Of a stretch of 45,006 nucleotides of DNA, positions 24,169-31,705 are shown piece by piece. Below the pieces are notes generated by a model. That model did not search any database, was not told the DNA's origin, and worked only from the letters and a program-made list of their open reading frames with translations. Every line of letters begins with the position of its first letter. Positions within the stretch are counted from its first letter, which is position 1. Location: NCBI GenBank assembly GCA_025463925.1, contig JAODBK010000045.1, positions 1 through 45,006 of the forward strand. The letters run 5' to 3'. The translations under genes and the position numbers were made by a program. This DNA is from Acidimicrobiales bacterium. Its GTDB lineage: Bacteria; Actinomycetota; Acidimicrobiia; Acidimicrobiales; AC-14.

Positions 24169-25230
24169 TCAGCGGAACGTCGCGTCCTGGTGCTGCCCGG
24201 GCTCCGGCGGTGGTGACGTGCGCATGGCGGGGTGCTCCCGAAGCTTGATCGGGTAGCCGATCGCCGGGTCGAGCCACGGGTCGGCGGTGGCGACACCCCG
24301 AGCGCGGAACTGGTCGAGCTTCAGCATCTCGGCCCGATCGAGCACCGGGGCGCACGGAGCACCGGCGGCGAGGAACGCGTCGACCAGCTCGTCGCGCTTG
24401 CGGAGCGCGACGGCGTCGGCGATCGACGACTGCAGTTCGGCGGTCCTCGCCATGCGGTCGACGAACCCGAGCGCCGCGACGTCGTCGGCCAGGCCGAGGG
24501 TCGCGCACACGGCGCGCCAGAAATGGTCTTCGGTCAGCACCGACAGCGTGAGGTGACCACCGTCGGCCGTCTCGAACGTGCCGTAGCCCGGCACGCCGCG
24601 AGCATCGGGATCGGTGCCCTCCGATCGCGGTGACGCCGCGCCGGTCCACGTCGCCAGCACGTCGGTCATCGCGACGTCGACGTACTCGCCTTCGCCGGTG
24701 CGGAGCTTGCGCACCAGAGCGGCGCACACACCGAGGGCCGCGGCCATGCCGCCGGAGAGATCGGCCACCGGCACCGCCGGCTCGCGCGGCGCGCCGCCCT
24801 CGGGCGACAGCGCGCCGGCCCAGGCCAGATAGCAGAGGTCGTGGCCCGGCGCGTCGACCAGCGGCCCGTCCTGGCCGAGTCCCGACAGGGAGCAGTAGAT
24901 GACCGACGGGTTGACGGCCCGCACATCGGTGTCGGCCACGCCCAACCGGGCGGCGACGCCCGGCCGCCAGCCCTCGATCACCACGTCGGCGTCGGCCGCC
25001 AACGCCAGGGCGTGACCACGACCGTCGGCCGACTTGAGGTCGAGCACGACGCTGCGTTTGTTGGCGTTCAGCGAGGCGAACAGCTCGGGAAAGGTCCGCA
25101 TGGGGTCGCCACCGGGCGGCTCGACCTTGATGACGTCGGCGCCGATCTCGGCCAGCAGCTGGGTGGCGTACGGCCCCGGCCGCCAGATCGTGAGGTCGAG
25201 GACACGGATCCCGTCGAGCAGCCCTGGCAT
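24169..25230 (-). CDS. CaiB/BaiF family III CoA-transferase
   Basis: A 353-aa class III CoA-transferase, which moves CoA from one carboxylic acid to another through an Asp-bound intermediate. Family motifs: LLDGIRVLDLT at the start, GADVIKVEPPGGDP, SVVLDLKSADGRG, then GHDLCYLAWAGAL with the expected catalytic Asp, and GVPGYGTFETADGGHLTLSV. Length is a little short of the usual 380-400. The ATG at 25230 gives the standard N-terminus. It converges on the GGDEF-EAL gene with only 4 bp between stops. The substrate (fatty acyl, methylacyl-CoA racemase-like or other) cannot be told. Confidence 0.9.
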   Translation of the reverse strand: MPGLLDGIRVLDLTIWRPGPYATQLLAEIGADVIKVEPPGGDPMRTFPELFASLNANKRSVVLDLKSADGRGHALALAADADVVIEGWRPGVAARLGVADTDVRAVNPSVIYCSLSGLGQDGPLVDAPGHDLCYLAWAGALSPEGGAPREPAVPVADLSGGMAAALGVCAALVRKLRTGEGEYVDVAMTDVLATWTGAASPRSEGTDPDARGVPGYGTFETADGGHLTLSVLTEDHFWRAVCATLGLADDVAALGFVDRMARTAELQSSIADAVALRKRDELVDAFLAAGAPCAPVLDRAEMLKLDQFRARGVATADPWLDPAIGYPIKLREHPAMRTSPPPEPGQHQDATFR

Positions 25231-25292
25231 GGGCGCCAGTCTGGCCGCAGATGGATTGTGATGGCCACGCTCGGTGCGGGTACGGCGTGGGC

Positions 25293-25586
25293 ATGCCCGT
25301 CTGCAACCACATCAGCCTGATCCAGGACGTGACGCCGTCGTCGTCGGGGTGCGAGGACTGCCTCAGGAGTGGCCGGCGCGACTGGGTGCACCTGCGACTC
25401 TGCACGACGTGCGGCCATGTCGGCTGCTGCGACAACTCGCCCGGACGCCACGCCACCCAGCACTTCCATGCAACCGGCCATCCAGTCATCCGGTCGTACG
25501 AGCCCGGTGAGGACTGGTTCTGGTGCTACGTCGACGAGGTGATGTTCGAGCTCGCCGGGGCGCCGCCCGGGCCCAAGCATCCCTAG
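25293..25586 (+). CDS. UBP-type zinc finger protein
   Basis: A 97-aa protein that is little more than a ZnF-UBP domain: CNHISL, CEDCLRSG, RLCTTCGHVGCCDNSPGRHATQHF, HPVIRSYEPGEDWFWCYVDEVMFEL. The Cys/His spacing is that of the ubiquitin-C-terminus-binding zinc fingers of eukaryotic deubiquitinases; bacterial stand-alone versions are common in Actinobacteria, often beside transporters or hydrolases, and their ligand is unknown. The ATG at 25293 is chosen because the finger begins four residues later. Confidence 0.88.
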   Translation: MPVCNHISLIQDVTPSSSGCEDCLRSGRRDWVHLRLCTTCGHVGCCDNSPGRHATQHFHATGHPVIRSYEPGEDWFWCYVDEVMFELAGAPPGPKHP

Positions 25587-25621
25587 AGGCGACCGCGGCG
25601 CGCCCTCGGTACCCTCGTCGC

Positions 25622-25897
25622 GTGGCGTCGGTGCGGTACGTCGAAGGGCAGATCTGGCGGGTCGAGCACTTCCGGGTCGCGTTCCTCCACCCCGACGGGC
25701 GTAACGTTCGCAGCGACATGGAGGACCTGCCGAGCTACCCGTTCGCCAAGGCCTTGGCCGACGACCGCACGGTGTCGGACTGGATCGCGCTCCGCTTCCA
25801 CCAGCAGTACCGCGGCTTCGACGTCGCCGTGCTCGATGTCGACGGCGCCCGCGCCCACGGCAACACCCTGCTCAGCACCATCCGCGCCAGCAACTGA
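25622..25897 (+). CDS. hypothetical protein, 91 aa
   Basis: A small soluble protein starting at GTG 25622. It opens with strands (VRYVEGQIWRVEHFRVAFLHPDG), has an aromatic-rich centre (DWIALRFHQQYRGFDVAVLDVDG) and a short hydrophilic end. Composition suggests a genuine compact alpha/beta protein, but I do not recognise a family. It lies 35 bp after the zinc-finger gene in the same direction and may be co-transcribed with it. Confidence 0.6.
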   Translation: MASVRYVEGQIWRVEHFRVAFLHPDGRNVRSDMEDLPSYPFAKALADDRTVSDWIALRFHQQYRGFDVAVLDVDGARAHGNTLLSTIRASN

Positions 25898-25909
25898 CGC
25901 GCCGAGGAC

Positions 25910-25978
25910 GTTCGACGAACTGCAGCACGCCCAGGCGAGTGGATGGACGTGGCCGGAATAGTTCGACGATCGTCGAAC
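25910..25978. promoter_or_regulatory. operator-like palindromes upstream of the MFS-ArsR operon
   Basis: GTTCGACGATCGTCGAAC at 25961-25978 is a perfect 18-bp palindrome ending 13 bp before the MFS start. A related half-length site GTTCGACGAAC occurs at 25910-25920. The two share GTTCGACGA. They are the likely binding sites of the ArsR regulator encoded as second gene of this operon. Confidence 0.65.
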
Positions 25979-25991
25979 GTTGGGGACGGCA

Positions 25992-27515
25992 ATGACTCCC
26001 GAACAATTGACGGCGCGGGACTACGAACGTCGCTGGTGGACGCTGGGCGTGCTGTGCCTCAGCCTGGTGATGATCGTCGTTGCCAACGCCTCGCTCAACG
26101 TCGCGCTCCCGACCCTCGTCAAGGATCTCCACGCCAGCGCCAGCTCGCTGCAATGGATCGTCGACGCCTACAGCCTGGTGTTCGCCGGGCTGCTCCTCAC
26201 CGCTGGGTCGCTGGGCGACCGGTACGGCCGGCGGCTCGCCCTCAACGGCGGGCTCCTGATCTTCGGCGGGGCGTCCGGCCTCGCGGTGTTCGCCAGCTCG
26301 TCGGGCCAGCTGATCGCGGCCCGTGCCGTGATGGGGATCGGCGCCGCGCTCGTGATGCCGGCGACGCTTTCGGTGCTGGCCCACGTCTTCCCGCCCGAGG
26401 AGCGGAAGCGGGCCATCGCGATCTGGGCCGGGTTCGCCGGCGTCGGCGCGGCCCTCGGCGGTGTCATCAGCGGTTGGCTGCTCCAGCACTTCTGGTGGGG
26501 GTCCATCTTCCTGACCAATGTCGGTGTCGTGGTGGTCGCGTTGATCGCCGGCGCGGTGCTCGTGCCGCCGGCCAGGGACGACCATGAGCCGGCGCTCGAC
26601 CTCGTTGGCGCGCTGCTGTCGATCGCCGGTCTCGGCGCGCTGATCTACGCCATCATCGAAGCGCCGACCCGCGGCTGGCTCTCGGCCAGCACGGTGCTGT
26701 CCTTCTGGGTCGCGGTCGCGATCCTGCTCGCCTTCGCGGCGTGGGAGCTCCACACCGCCGAGCCGATGCTCGATCTCCGCTTCTTCCGCAACCCGCAGTT
26801 CGCCGCCGCGACGAGCACCATCACGCTGATCTTCTTCGTGATGTTCGGCATGATCTTCACGCTGACGCAGTACCTGCAGCTCGTGCTCGGGTACCGGCCG
26901 CTGGAGGCCGGCGTGCGGATGCTGCCCTGGGCGATCGTGTACATGATCTCGGCGCCGCGGTCGTCCCGGCTGGTCGAGCGGTTCGGCCAGCGGGTCGTCG
27001 TCTCGTCGGGAATGGCGGTCGTGGCCGCCGGGCTGGCGTTGCTCGCGCTGAGCGGCCTGCACGCCAACTATCCGTTGCTCGCGCTCTCGCTGGTCGTGAC
27101 GGCGGCCGGCATGGGCATGGTCACCGCGCCGTCGACCGGCGCCATCATCGTCTCGTTGCCGCTCAACAAGGCCGGCGTCGGGTCCGCGGTCAACGACACC
27201 ACTCGCGAGCTCGGTGGCGCCCTCGGCGTGGCGGTGATGGGAAGCGTCGTGGCGTCGCTCTACCGGGGCGACCTGCCGGCTTCGGCGCACGCCGCCACCG
27301 CGTCGTTGGGCGCCGGGTTGCAGGCGGCGTCGGCGTTGCCCGGCCCGGCCGGAACCGACTTGGCCCACGCGGCGCGAGCGGCGTACGTCCACGCGTTCGA
27401 CATCACGATGCTGGTCGCGGTCGGCGTCGCTCTCATGGCATCGGCCCTGGTGTCGTTCGTGCTGCGGCCGCAGGTCGAGCACGTCGATGAGGTGCTGGCC
27501 CTGGAAGCGGCGTGA
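25992..27515 (+). CDS. MFS drug exporter, DHA2 (14-TMS) type
   Basis: A 507-aa proton-driven exporter of the EmrB/QacA group. About 14 hydrophobic helices can be counted. Motif A is present as GSLGDRYGRRLALN between TM2 and TM3. The motif-C region GIGAALVMPATLSVLAHVFPPEERKRAIAIW is followed by the family's usual TM5 (GVGAALGGVISGWLL). The N-terminal TM1 ends NVALPTLVKDL, where DHA2 members usually have NVALP. ATG at 25992 follows a perfect palindrome. Its stop overlaps the ArsR start, so exporter and regulator are co-expressed. The substrate is probably a toxic organic compound; not identifiable. Confidence 0.92.
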   Translation: MTPEQLTARDYERRWWTLGVLCLSLVMIVVANASLNVALPTLVKDLHASASSLQWIVDAYSLVFAGLLLTAGSLGDRYGRRLALNGGLLIFGGASGLAVFASSSGQLIAARAVMGIGAALVMPATLSVLAHVFPPEERKRAIAIWAGFAGVGAALGGVISGWLLQHFWWGSIFLTNVGVVVVALIAGAVLVPPARDDHEPALDLVGALLSIAGLGALIYAIIEAPTRGWLSASTVLSFWVAVAILLAFAAWELHTAEPMLDLRFFRNPQFAAATSTITLIFFVMFGMIFTLTQYLQLVLGYRPLEAGVRMLPWAIVYMISAPRSSRLVERFGQRVVVSSGMAVVAAGLALLALSGLHANYPLLALSLVVTAAGMGMVTAPSTGAIIVSLPLNKAGVGSAVNDTTRELGGALGVAVMGSVVASLYRGDLPASAHAATASLGAGLQAASALPGPAGTDLAHAARAAYVHAFDITMLVAVGVALMASALVSFVLRPQVEHVDEVLALEAA

Positions 27516-27838
27516 TGTCCACGGACCACGCGACGGAGCTGCACCACCCAGTCCGCGACGAGCTGCAGTTGGGTGAGGTGCTCCACGCGTTGTCCGATCC
27601 TGTCCGCCTCCAGATCGTGCAGGTGCTCGACCGCGCCGATGGCGAAGTGGCATGCGGCCAGTTCCCGCTGCCGGTCGGCAAGTCGACCGCGAGTCACCAT
27701 TTCAAGGTGTTGCGCGAGGCCGGCGTGGTGCACGAACGCCACGAGGGGACGCGTCGGCTCCACGCCCTTCGAATCGACGACCTCGACGCCCGCTTCCCCG
27801 GCCTGCTCGCCACGGTGCTGCGCGCCGCGGCGCGCTAG
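27515..27838 (+). CDS. ArsR-family regulator of the MFS exporter
   Basis: A 107-aa winged-helix repressor: VLHALSDPVRLQIVQVLDRA, then VACGQFPLPVGKSTASHHFKVLREAGVVHERHEGTRRLHAL. The recognition helix STASHHFKVLREAGV is standard. One Cys (in VACGQ) is at the position of the ArsR CVC-like site, but the second Cys is missing, so metal sensing is unlikely. Start is ATG at 27515, overlapping the exporter stop by 1 nt; GTG at 27512 is also possible. It probably binds the palindromes upstream of the exporter and is relieved by an exporter substrate. Confidence 0.88.
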   Translation: MSTDHATELHHPVRDELQLGEVLHALSDPVRLQIVQVLDRADGEVACGQFPLPVGKSTASHHFKVLREAGVVHERHEGTRRLHALRIDDLDARFPGLLATVLRAAAR

Positions 27839-27839
27839 G

Positions 27840-28469
27840 TCATCCGACGCGCGACGTCAGCGTGCCCACACCGTCGCCGGTGAGATCGGCAACGGGGACC
27901 TTGCGACCGGAGAGCGCCATCACCAACGACAGCATCGGCCCGGCCACCTCGGGGCCGTCGCCGGTGGACCAGTCGGTGTCCGTCGCCCGAAGCTTCAACC
28001 CGGCGATGCGCTTCTTCGACCCCATGACGAGGTTGGAGCGCTTGTAGAAGTCGGCCACGCGGATCAGCGCCTCGGCCGGGTAGTCGTGGGCGATCCCGAG
28101 CGGCCGTCGGATGTCCTCCGAGTGGACGATGGTCTCGCCCAACCAGGTGTCGGCCGGCCCCGGCGGGCTCTTCGTCGACTGCACCTGGGCCTTGAAACCG
28201 GCCAGCGTGTCGGTCGGCGCGCCCGCGGTCTCGACCACCAGGTCCTTGGCCTGCATGCGCTCCAGGCTGAACCCCGAGCCGATCAGCTTCGGGAAGAACG
28301 CGCCGGCGCCGATCTTGGCCGTCGCGGTCATGTGGCCGAGCACGTCGCGCACGGTCCAGTCCTCGCAGAGCGACCGGGTGCGCCACTGATCGTCGGTCAG
28401 CCCTTCGAGGTCGCCGGCCAGCGCTTCGCGCTCGGTGTGGATCGTCGGCCACGGATCGGACTTCGCCAT
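27840..28469 (-). CDS. DinB-like maleylpyruvate isomerase family (TIGR03083-type) protein
   Basis: A 209-aa four-helix-bundle protein. The family start HTEREALAGDLEGLTDDQW, then SLCEDWTVRDVLGHMTAT with the conserved W-x-V-x-D-x-L-x-H pattern giving a metal-ligand His, and LGETIVHSEDIRRPLG with the second His and Asp. Many actinobacterial members are mycothiol-dependent enzymes, though the reaction of this one is unknown. ATG at 28469 has GGGGGAAG upstream. It is 10 bp behind the AlkZ-like gene and likely co-transcribed with it. Confidence 0.82.
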   Translation of the reverse strand: MAKSDPWPTIHTEREALAGDLEGLTDDQWRTRSLCEDWTVRDVLGHMTATAKIGAGAFFPKLIGSGFSLERMQAKDLVVETAGAPTDTLAGFKAQVQSTKSPPGPADTWLGETIVHSEDIRRPLGIAHDYPAEALIRVADFYKRSNLVMGSKKRIAGLKLRATDTDWSTGDGPEVAGPMLSLVMALSGRKVPVADLTGDGVGTLTSRVG

Positions 28470-28479
28470 CACTTCCCCC

Positions 28480-29532
28480 TCAGTTGTGGAACGCCGCCAG
28501 CCGATCGGCTTCGGCGGTGACTTCCCGTTTCGTCTTCGCGTCGAGCCTGCCAAACGGATCGAACGTGATCTTGCCCTTCTCGAAGTGCCACGTGCCGGCC
28601 ACTTGGCCGTCGACGAGAACCGTGTTGAGCGAGTGCGGCGTCTTGGTGCTGAAGATCTTGGTGCGATCCTCCTCCTTGATGACGAGTGCCCGGCGGGCGT
28701 GGGCCAGGAGGGTCGCGTCCCAGACGGGAAGGAACCGTACCGGTGCCGGCGTGTCGGGGTCGGGGAGGGGTGCCCGCGGCAGGTCGACGAGGGCGTCGCC
28801 GTTCTCCGCTTCGAAGGTCCTGGTTGCGATGCTCCCGAGCGCCTCGGTGACGGTCGTCGGCTTGAGGCCGGCCCAGTTCGCGATCTCGGCGACCGTGGCC
28901 GGCCCGTAGCCCTCCAGGTAGCGCTTCACGACATGGGCGGTCGCCTTCTCGGGCGTGAGATCGTCGGGCGGCGGACCGAGCCAGTCCCGGCCGGCGGCGA
29001 AGATGTCGGCCCGCCGGCGATCCCACGTCCCCGACGGCGGCACCCGCAGGAGGTCGAGCCAGAGGTTGACGCCGTTGGTGCGGTGGGCGTCGCCGGCGAT
29101 GGCGTCGATGTCCTTGCGGGTGATGGGGCTCTGCTCGTGCAGCCGGGCGCGGACGCGCTTGGCGATGAGCCCCATCTCGCTCGCGCTGACCTCGTTCCGC
29201 GTCGCCGCGAGCCACCACCGCCGGCGCTCGTCGGCGATGGCGACCGCGAACGGCCAGTAGTCGCCTTTCGAGACGACATGGATGGTGGCGCGCTGCAGGG
29301 TGCCCTGCGCGACCTTCTTCGTCTCGAGGGCGTTGGTGAGGTCGTCGCGCGCGAACCCGTCGACGCGCGACCACAACCCGAGGTACATCGCCGGCGCGTA
29401 CTGCGCCTGCAGCCCGCCGACGCGCTCGAGCGCCTTCGGCACCGTGACGCGGGCTCTCTCGAGCAACAGTTGCCGAGCCAGCAGTGCCCGGTTGAGGTGC
29501 CGTTGCGTCAATCTGCCGGGTGCCGCGGCCAC
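28480..29532 (-). CDS. winged-helix AlkZ/YcaQ-family DNA glycosylase-like protein
   Basis: A 350-aa protein of the HTH_42 (winged helix DNA-binding, PF06224) family, which includes the interstrand-crosslink glycosylases AlkZ and YcaQ. Landmarks: LTQRHLNRALLARQLLL, then VGGLQAQYAPAMYLGLWSR with a Q-A-Q triplet matching the QxQ catalytic motif of AlkZ-type members, and three winged-helix units along the chain (for example YLEGYGPATVAEIANWAGL). The C-terminal WHFEKGKITFDPFGRL segment is typical. It may unhook bulky alkylated bases, but most family members are untested. Start is GTG at 29532. Confidence 0.82.
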   Translation of the reverse strand: MAAAPGRLTQRHLNRALLARQLLLERARVTVPKALERVGGLQAQYAPAMYLGLWSRVDGFARDDLTNALETKKVAQGTLQRATIHVVSKGDYWPFAVAIADERRRWWLAATRNEVSASEMGLIAKRVRARLHEQSPITRKDIDAIAGDAHRTNGVNLWLDLLRVPPSGTWDRRRADIFAAGRDWLGPPPDDLTPEKATAHVVKRYLEGYGPATVAEIANWAGLKPTTVTEALGSIATRTFEAENGDALVDLPRAPLPDPDTPAPVRFLPVWDATLLAHARRALVIKEEDRTKIFSTKTPHSLNTVLVDGQVAGTWHFEKGKITFDPFGRLDAKTKREVTAEADRLAAFHN

Positions 29533-29560
29533 TGCCCGAACGTAGTTGAGTGCGCCCCGG

Positions 29561-30283
29561 TCAGCCGGCGGCCGCGAGGCGGCGGTCGTACTCGTCGGCC
29601 AGAGCCAGCAGGGCCTTGGCGCCGTCGCCGCGGTAGGACGATCCGTGCATCAGCGCGAGGGTGCCCGGCTCGAGCTCGGCGAGTCGGCGGATCGTCGGGC
29701 CGGTGTTCGGCGTGAGACAGGTCGCGCCGAAGATGTCCTCGGCCTGCGCGGCTGCGTCGACCACGTCGCCGGTGGTGACCGCCGGGCCGTCGCCGACCGC
29801 GGTGAAGAGGTCACCACAGAGCAGCGTGTTGGTCGTCTCCTCGTACAGCACGCGGGCCTCCCACGCGTGGGGCACGTGCGGGGTGTCGATGTGGCGGACG
29901 CGCTTGCCACCGAGGTCGATCACCTCGCCGTCGCCGAGGGGTCGGGGCGGCCGGTCGGCCATGTCGTTGATCGACACCATGCAGCCGAGGCCACCGTGCG
30001 CGATCTGCGCGTTCGGCGCCGCCGCCAGGAAGAGGTTCATGGCGCCGCACTCGTCGGATTCGACGTGGCCGAAGGTGATCCAGCGGAGGCGCTCGATCGG
30101 CATGACCGTTCCGATGGCCCCCGACACCAGCGGGAACATGCCGCGAGGGCCGGTGTGGAAGAGCAACGGCTCGTCGGCGTCGACGAGGAACTGGTTGAAC
30201 GTGAAGCCGGTCGGGCCGATGTCGGGGACGAAGGTGGACAGGCGGAAGATGCGATCGGCGATCTCGTCGACGCGGGTTTCCAT
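29561..30283 (-). CDS. metallo-beta-lactamase-fold protein of the flavodiiron/ODP type
   Basis: A 240-aa MBL-fold hydrolase or oxygen-binding diiron protein. The metal motif reads GHVESDECG, which matches the H-x-E-x-D pattern of flavodiiron and ODP proteins instead of the HxHxDH of classic hydrolases. Other ligands follow: DTPHVPHAWE, LLCGDLF with the bridging Asp, and ALMHGSSYRGD with the final His. There is no flavodoxin domain. The ATG at 30283 has AAGGAGG upstream. It is the third gene of a TetR-controlled operon, 12 bp after the DinB-like gene. A role in oxygen or redox sensing is plausible from the motif; not shown. Confidence 0.85.
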   Translation of the reverse strand: METRVDEIADRIFRLSTFVPDIGPTGFTFNQFLVDADEPLLFHTGPRGMFPLVSGAIGTVMPIERLRWITFGHVESDECGAMNLFLAAAPNAQIAHGGLGCMVSINDMADRPPRPLGDGEVIDLGGKRVRHIDTPHVPHAWEARVLYEETTNTLLCGDLFTAVGDGPAVTTGDVVDAAAQAEDIFGATCLTPNTGPTIRRLAELEPGTLALMHGSSYRGDGAKALLALADEYDRRLAAAG

Positions 30284-30295
30284 GGTGGTGCCTCC

Positions 30296-31021
30296 TTAGA
30301 GCGGGAGCGGGTGGCTGAGGACACCGGTGCCGGGGAGGCGACCGGACAGGACGCGGATGAAGTCGATGGCGTCGATGTCGACGCGCTCGCCGTCGACGCC
30401 CTGCGTGAATTTGCCGCCGGCCGGGCCCTCGAGCACGAGCTCGAACGGCTCGCCGTGGATCGACGCCCACTCGCCGACGATGTCGGCGACGAGGCGGCCG
30501 TCGTGGTCGGCGGTGAGGTGCATGTCACGGCCGGTCGCCTTGCAGATGTCGATGCGGTGGGCCCACACGTCGCGCGTGAAGCCGACGTCGAGCAGGTATT
30601 TCAACGACGTCCAGCCGATCGGCGGCCCGAACGGGATCGGCAGGTACCGCATCGGCGGCGGCGTTCGCCACCGACCCTTCACCGCGCGGGGGCCGACGGT
30701 CGCCAGTTGGCTCGCGACCTCCTCGTTGGTGAGATGGTCCCGCTCGCGGATCTGCAGCTCGTTCATGCCGTCGACCCAGTGGTGCGAGTCGATCTCCTTG
30801 TTGAGCGGGACGCCGCGGCGCAGCTGGTGGACGAACTGCGGGAACGAGGCCTGGGCATCGCCCGACCCGAGGACGTGGAGCGCGACGCGACGCACGTCCC
30901 ACGCGGTGCAGTCGGTCGGCCGCGTCCACTCGTCGGGTGACAGCGAGGTCATGAGGTCCGCGAAACGGGCGAACTCCTCTTCGGCGAGGACCCGTGCTTC
31001 GGGCCGCGTGATGCGGTTCAT
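30296..31021 (-). CDS. DinB-like maleylpyruvate isomerase family (TIGR03083-type) protein
   Basis: A 241-aa member of the same broad family as the protein at 27840-28469 but only distantly alike. N-terminal EEFARFADLMTSLSPDEWTR, then TAWDVRRVALHVLGS with the first His, and YLLDVGFTRDVWAHRIDI with the second His region (usual RD.W.HR). The C-terminal extension about residues 170-241 forms an SCP-like beta-sheet domain (GPAGGKFTQGVDGERVDIDA). The start ATG overlaps the TetR stop (ATGA), so it is translated together with its regulator. Enzymatic activity unknown; thiol-dependent chemistry is typical of the family. Confidence 0.85.
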   Translation of the reverse strand: MNRITRPEARVLAEEEFARFADLMTSLSPDEWTRPTDCTAWDVRRVALHVLGSGDAQASFPQFVHQLRRGVPLNKEIDSHHWVDGMNELQIRERDHLTNEEVASQLATVGPRAVKGRWRTPPPMRYLPIPFGPPIGWTSLKYLLDVGFTRDVWAHRIDICKATGRDMHLTADHDGRLVADIVGEWASIHGEPFELVLEGPAGGKFTQGVDGERVDIDAIDFIRVLSGRLPGTGVLSHPLPL

Positions 31022-31602
31022 CGGCGCCTTCTCCTTCGCTTGATGTCGTCGAGGTACATGTCGATGAGCCGATCGAGGTGCCGGGTCCAGCGGTGGCCAC
31101 CAGGGTCGTTGCTCTGCTGCGCGTCGACGAGACCGCCGACCATCGCGATGAGGCAGTCGATGTCGTCCTGGTCGACCACGCCGGCGGCGTTCATCACCGA
31201 CACGCTGCGCGCCATGAACTGCTGGGCGGCGGCGTACGACTCCTCGGAGGGCTCGAAGCCCGGGATGATGCGCTGGAAGAGGAGCGCCTGCCGGGCCGGG
31301 TCCTCGGTGGCGAAGTCAACGAAGGCGCGCATGTAGACCTTGAGCGCGTTGCGCGGGTCGCTCGGCAGTCGCAACGCGTCGACGTGCGCGAGGAGCTGGC
31401 GGTTGCCGTCGGCGAACATCGCGTCGAACAACGCCAGCTTGGAGTCGAAGTAGGCGTAGAGGGACGGCTGGCGCATGCCGACCTCGCGGGCCAGCGCGTG
31501 CAGCGTCACCCCACCAATGCCGTGGCTTCGGGCCAGCTCCCACGCGACGGCGACGATCGACGCCACCTTCGCCTCACGTCGGTCGGCCACGCTTCCTATC
31601 AT
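31018..31602 (-). CDS. TetR-family regulator
   Basis: A 194-aa repressor. The N-terminal HTH is clear: VASIVAVAWELARSHGIGGVTLHALAREVGMRQPSLYAYFDSKLALFDAMF. The C-terminal ligand domain is all-helical, resembling TetR_C_33-like WHG domains, and the protein ends in an Arg run. The ATG at 31602 lies 8 nt after a -10 box and inside the proximal operator, which suits a leaderless mRNA. A GTG at 31590 with AGGA upstream is an alternative start and would remove four residues. It leads an operon with a DinB-like enzyme and an MBL-fold protein and almost certainly represses itself. Confidence 0.9.
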   Translation of the reverse strand: MIGSVADRREAKVASIVAVAWELARSHGIGGVTLHALAREVGMRQPSLYAYFDSKLALFDAMFADGNRQLLAHVDALRLPSDPRNALKVYMRAFVDFATEDPARQALLFQRIIPGFEPSEESYAAAQQFMARSVSVMNAAGVVDQDDIDCLIAMVGGLVDAQQSNDPGGHRWTRHLDRLIDMYLDDIKRRRRRR

Positions 31603-31638
31603 TGATAGGCAGTGTACCTATCAATGATAGAAAGTCAA
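31596..31638 (-). promoter_or_regulatory. autoregulated promoter of the TetR operon with two operators
   Basis: CTATCATTGATAG (31596-31608) and its exact reverse complement CTATCAATGATAG (31618-31630) are both near-perfect palindromes, with centres 22 bp apart (two helical turns). Read on the minus strand, TTGACT (31638-31633), 16 nt and TACACT (31616-31611) form the promoter. The -10 box lies between the operators, and the first overlaps the start codon. Confidence 0.75.
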
Positions 31639-31705
31639 GCGTGAGTGTGGTCGCGCGGTACGGCACGACCCGCATCGCGAAGGTCGGACACGGACCGCCA
31701 GCTGG

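Noticed and set aside
25961-25978. LexA box before the MFS exporter
   Set aside because: The half-sites GTTCG...CGAAC are in the opposite order from CGAAC-N4-GTTCG, and a dedicated ArsR regulator is encoded in the operon.
27840-31021. Recent duplication of the two DinB-like genes
   Set aside because: They share only family motifs, differ in length and C-terminal domain, and belong to separate transcription units.
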